The position numbers were made by a program, and so were the translations under genes. Source: Sutcliffiella horikoshii (lineage in GTDB: Bacteria > Bacillota > Bacilli > Bacillales > Bacillaceae_I). From it: DNA of 64,000 nt. The stretch is from the NCBI RefSeq assembly GCF_008180725.1, contig NZ_VTEV01000008.1, positions 104,151 through 168,150 of the forward strand. The letters run 5' to 3'. Shown here piece by piece: positions 61,575-64,000 of the stretch (within the stretch, counting starts at the first letter, position 1; the number at the start of each line of letters is the position of its first letter). The notes under the pieces are model-generated. The model was not told where the DNA came from. It searched no databases and worked only from the letters and a program-made list of their open reading frames with translations.

Positions 61575-61988
61575 GGTATGAGACCCCGCAGGCGTAGCTA
61601 GGCCACTGAAAAACTGAAATATTATGTTCTAGTAATCTTTAGCTGTAGATTGTAGCAAAAGGCGAAGACTCCTGAGGGAGATAGCGGTAGCTTGAGACCC
61701 CGCAGCGGAGCGAGGAGGCTCAAGCACAGCCCCTAGGAAAGCGAAGCCATTTGCGGAAATTAACAGCGGTTTTCCAATCAGCAACCTTAATTCAAATAGT
61801 TTTTCAGTGGCCTCGGCGTAGCCGAGGAGGCTCACGTCAGCCCCTTGGAAAGCGAAGTCATTTGCGGAAATCTACAGCGGAGTCTAAACATTTTAAAAAA
61901 TAAAAGACTTTTTCAGTGGTCTCCAACGAAGTGAGGGAGGATCAGGCACCGTCCCACGGAAAGCGAATACCTGGAACGGAAATCTACA
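61575..61988. repeat. Nested MITE-like insertions, about 410 bp
   Basis: A complete element at 61600-61813 has perfect 16-bp TIRs (AGGCCACTGAAAAACT and complement) in the opposite orientation to 54561. Flanks share GGCGTAGC (61591-61598 and 61815-61822), an 8-bp target duplication. Both flanks are parts of an older element of the same family, ending TTTTTCAGTGGTCT at 61921. A third remnant (CGTCCCACGGAAAGCGAATACC) follows. So at least two rounds of insertion occurred. The gap has no gene. Confidence 0.9.
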
Positions 61989-62095
61989 AGAGTAGGAAAG
62001 ATTCCCCCATATGGTTTGAATGACTCTGGCATGTTTGTTATACTGGTCACTAGCATGCCTGAAAGATGGGCAAAAAAGGAAGGAATGACGTACAA

Positions 62096-62455
62096 ATGGC
62101 AAACAACGTATACGACGTAGCGTACAACCTAGAAACAGCAGTAAAAGAAAGTGATGAGTTCAAAAACCTTCAAACTTTATATAAAGAGGTATTCGCAGAC
62201 GAAACAACGAAAAGAATGTTTGAGAACTTCCGCAACATTCAACTCGAACTTCAACAAAAACAAATGAGCGGTCAAGAAATTACACAAGAAGAAGTAGAGC
62301 AAGCACAAAAAACGGTTGCAGTAGTTCAACAAAACGAAGCGATTGCAAAACTTATGGAAGCAGAGCAACGCATGAGCATGATGGTAAGCGAATTAAATAA
62401 AATCATTATGAAGCCTCTAGAAGAATTATATAGCGACGTTGATTCCGCTAACTAA
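62096..62455 (+). CDS. yheA: YlbF/YmcA-family protein YheA
   Basis: 119 residues from ATG 62096 (AAGGAATGACGTACAA upstream), all-helical. MANNVYDVAYNLETAVKESD and IQLELQQKQMSGQEITQEEV match YheA. YlbF and YmcA act in the RNase Y complex; YheA is a third family member without a settled role. A terminator follows. Confidence 0.92.
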   Translation: MANNVYDVAYNLETAVKESDEFKNLQTLYKEVFADETTKRMFENFRNIQLELQQKQMSGQEITQEEVEQAQKTVAVVQQNEAIAKLMEAEQRMSMMVSELNKIIMKPLEELYSDVDSAN

Positions 62456-62477
62456 TGGATGAGAATAGGTAGGATTA

Positions 62478-62507
62478 AGACGCACTGAAACTAGTGCGTT
62501 TTTTTCT
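62478..62507 (+). terminator. Terminator of yheA
   Basis: ACGCACT / AGTGCGT with GAAACT loop, then TTTTTTT. Confidence 0.92.
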
Positions 62508-62595
62508 TGCCTGCAAACTCCAAAAGTTCTATTTCTCCTAATCTCCTCATACTCATATCAATAAGTACAAACATCTTAGATAAGGAGGTCTCTCC

Positions 62596-63456
62596 ATGAT
62601 ATACCGCCTGCTCGCCATCAACATAGATGGAACGCTATTGAAATCAAATGGAAGATTGGCTAAGGAAACGAAAGAAGCGATAGAGTATGTGAAAAACAAG
62701 GGAGTATACGTAACATTAGTGACCGGCCGAAACTTCGCTTTTGCCAAAAAAGTGGCTAAATCCCTAAAACTTGATACGTTTTTAGTGACGCATGGAGGCT
62801 CATTTATTGCCTCTAAACTGGAGCAACCTCTTCATGTAAAGCGACTATCAGAGGATAAAACATTCAATCTTGTTCAAGTGCTCGAAAATTATGATTGTAC
62901 AGTAAGGATTTTGCATGAAAGATATTCCATTGGAAACAGATTGCGTGGTGCTAATAACTTGATGGCTAGAGCAGTACTTGGTTCTAGTGATCCATTAATC
63001 TACCCAATGCAATTTGTAGAATCTTTAGGGGATACGTTAATTGATAATCCAATTGCACCACCGAAAATAGAGGTTTATTTTACAGAGCCAGAAGAAAGAG
63101 AAAGAGTGTTAACGACTTTAAAATCTGCGTTTGAGGGAATTGAAATTCTTGTTCATGCTGACGGGAAAGTGGATATTTTACCTGACGGTGGAACGAAGAT
63201 GGATGGCTTGTTAGCTCTTGGTGAAGTGTTAAAAATTCTACCGCAGGAAATGGTGGTTATTGGGGATACGATGGAAGACCTTCCTATCATTGAAGTCGCA
63301 GGATTGGGTGTAGCAATGGGGAACGCCCCAAAAGAAGTGAAGCTTGCAGCTGACTGGATTACTCGTACCAATGATGAAAACGGTGTAGCCTATATGATTA
63401 AAGAACATTTCCGTAAACAGCAACGCATCGCGTTTTTAAATAAAATGAAAATATAG
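62596..63456 (+). CDS. Cof-type HAD-superfamily protein, YhaX-like, with altered nucleophile
   Basis: 286 residues, HAD core plus C2B cap. Motif II LVTGR, motif III Lys in the cap side, and motif IV VVIGDTMEDLPIIEVAGLGVAMGNA are normal, but motif I reads AINIDGTLL: the first Asp of DxDGT, the phosphoryl-accepting nucleophile, is Asn. Phosphatase activity should be weak or absent unless Asn is deamidated. Size, position after yheA and family suggest YhaX. Ribosome site AAGGAGGTCTCTCC. Confidence 0.85.
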   Translation: MIYRLLAINIDGTLLKSNGRLAKETKEAIEYVKNKGVYVTLVTGRNFAFAKKVAKSLKLDTFLVTHGGSFIASKLEQPLHVKRLSEDKTFNLVQVLENYDCTVRILHERYSIGNRLRGANNLMARAVLGSSDPLIYPMQFVESLGDTLIDNPIAPPKIEVYFTEPEERERVLTTLKSAFEGIEILVHADGKVDILPDGGTKMDGLLALGEVLKILPQEMVVIGDTMEDLPIIEVAGLGVAMGNAPKEVKLAADWITRTNDENGVAYMIKEHFRKQQRIAFLNKMKI

Positions 63457-63465
63457 TAGGAGAAA

Positions 63466-63500
63466 GGCAGACTCTGTATGTGGAGTTTGTCTTTTTTGTT
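63466..63500 (+). terminator. Terminator after the HAD gene
   Basis: GGCAGACTC / GAGTTTGTC with G-T pair and an 8-nt loop, then TTTTTTG. Confidence 0.75.
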
Positions 63501-63566
63501 TACCAGGAAATTATAAAATAAAGGAATGCTGGAATCGTCTATAGGGTCATCTTTGTTCGTTGGGAT

Positions 63567-63723
63567 GAAGACCTCAGTGAAGAAGAAAAAGGAGGAGAGA
63601 GGTCCTCATTGCCATAATGAAGACCTCAGTGACGAGAAAAAAGGAGGAGAGAAGTCCTCATTGCCGTAATGAAGACCTTGGTGACGAGGAAAAAGGGAGG
63701 AGAGAGGTCCTCATTGCTATAAT
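63567..63723. repeat. Second array of the 52-bp repeat, 3 units
   Basis: Units start at 63567, 63619 and 63671 (52, 52 and 53 bp). They match the array at 1586 in GAAGACCTCAGTGACGAG, GAGAGGTCCTCAT; the middle differs (AAAAGGAGGAGAG instead of AAAAGGTTGAAGAG, and TTGCCATAAT instead of TCGCCGATAT). It stops exactly at the IS end, so the IS may have split a longer array. Confidence 0.92.
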
Positions 63724-64000
63724 GAACTGCCCCCCGTCAAGTAGACACTCGAAATAATAAAACAAGACTAAGCTGTCTTAGCCCTGTATTCTAAAGGGCT
63801 AAGGCCGTTTAATCGTTTTTGATAACGGTCATGATTATAAAAATGAATGTACTCATCAATCGCCTCTTTAAGGTCCTCAAACGTTTCATATTTCTCTAAA
63901 TAATACTTCTCGCATTTCAATGTCCCCCAAAAAGACTCTATTGGTCCATTATCAATACATCGTCCCACTCGGGACATACTATGAGTCATCTTTGCTTTAT
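63724..64000 (-). mobile_element. IS3-family insertion sequence, left part as seen (continues outside window)
   Basis: TGAACTGCCCCCCGTCAAGT followed by AGACAC starts the element; this kind of end is common in IS3/IS150 relatives. Inside is the 3' end of a DDE transposase. The other end, its orfA and the target duplication lie beyond the window. Confidence 0.8.
63768..64000 (-). CDS. IS3-family transposase OrfB, C-terminal part (5' end outside window)
   Basis: The frame is open to the window edge. SMSRVGRCIDNGPIESFWGT and LKCEKYYLEKYETFEDLKEA, then YNHDRYQKRLNGLSPLEYR are the C-terminal part of IS3/IS150 OrfB; the E in PIESFWG is the last residue of the DDE triad. The ATG at 63989 is internal. 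Confidence 0.92.
   Translation of the reverse strand, partial: KAKMTHSMSRVGRCIDNGPIESFWGTLKCEKYYLEKYETFEDLKEAIDEYIHFYNHDRYQKRLNGLSPLEYRAKTA

Overview
The window looks like chromosome from a low-GC, endospore-forming member of the Bacillaceae. It encodes an alpha/beta-type small acid-soluble spore protein, a cluster of YheC/YheD spore-associated ATP-grasp proteins, YheA, YheB and YheE homologues, an MsmX-type sugar ATPase and BmrC/BmrD. Strong AGGAGG-type ribosome sites, many TTG/GTG starts and hairpin-plus-T-run terminators fit the same group. As I recall it, much of 43-63 kb matches the B. subtilis yhe/bmr neighbourhood (bmrB-bmrC-bmrD, sspB, yheE, yheD, yheC, yheB, yheA, yhaX), loosened here by insertions. 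No rRNA, functional tRNA or CRISPR array was seen.

Layout. 0-5 kb: end of a Ca2+/cation antiporter, an UppP phosphatase, a 13-unit 52-bp tandem repeat, a tyrosine recombinase and a K+/H+ antiporter. 5-8 kb: a purine salvage operon (xpt plus permease) behind a guanine-class riboswitch. 8-13.5 kb: small secreted or lipoprotein genes, then a DedA-UppP pair. 13.5-17.5 kb: class I ribonucleotide reductase (nrdA-nrdB) behind a cobalamin riboswitch. 17.7-24 kb: STAS/RsbR-like regulator, aldo/keto reductase, glutamate/dicarboxylate symporter, TetR with paired SMR pumps, and a universal stress protein. 24-31 kb: adenine deaminase with its own guanine-class riboswitch, a class A PBP, quinone oxidoreductase and MFS transporter. 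31-40 kb: two adjacent TPP-riboswitch operons, one for pyrimidine salvage (tenA-ykoEDC) and one for thiazole and thiamine phosphate synthesis (tenI-thiO-thiS-thiG-thiF-thiD-thiE). 41-50 kb: flavohaemoglobin with NsrR-like sites, a cold-shock protein, bmrCD with an attenuator-type leader, and a cystine-type ABC importer. 50-63.5 kb: FAD oxidoreductase, SASP, msmX, a PucR-type regulator, yheE, four tandem ATP-grasp genes, yheB, yheA and a Cof-type HAD protein. The right edge cuts an IS3-family element.

Regulation is dominated by RNA leaders: two guanine-class, two TPP and one cobalamin riboswitch, plus a leader-peptide attenuator. Together they tie purine, thiamine, B12 and drug-efflux functions to small-molecule or ribosome signals.

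Three signals are not explained by ordinary annotation. (i) Two ~210-bp arrays, at 40451-40659 and 49808-50017, each hold ten copies of a 9-bp motif (consensus TTYGGWCAA). Both show the same pattern of two sites, a 32-bp step, then eight sites at ~21-bp steps. Spacings match whole helical turns rather than a reading frame. (ii) The cobalamin leader carries a strong terminator inside a 65-codon ORF, upstream of nrdA. (iii) A MITE-like family with 15-16-bp terminal inverted repeats has inserted repeatedly, including into its own copies. A 52-bp tandem repeat also occurs at both ends of the window.
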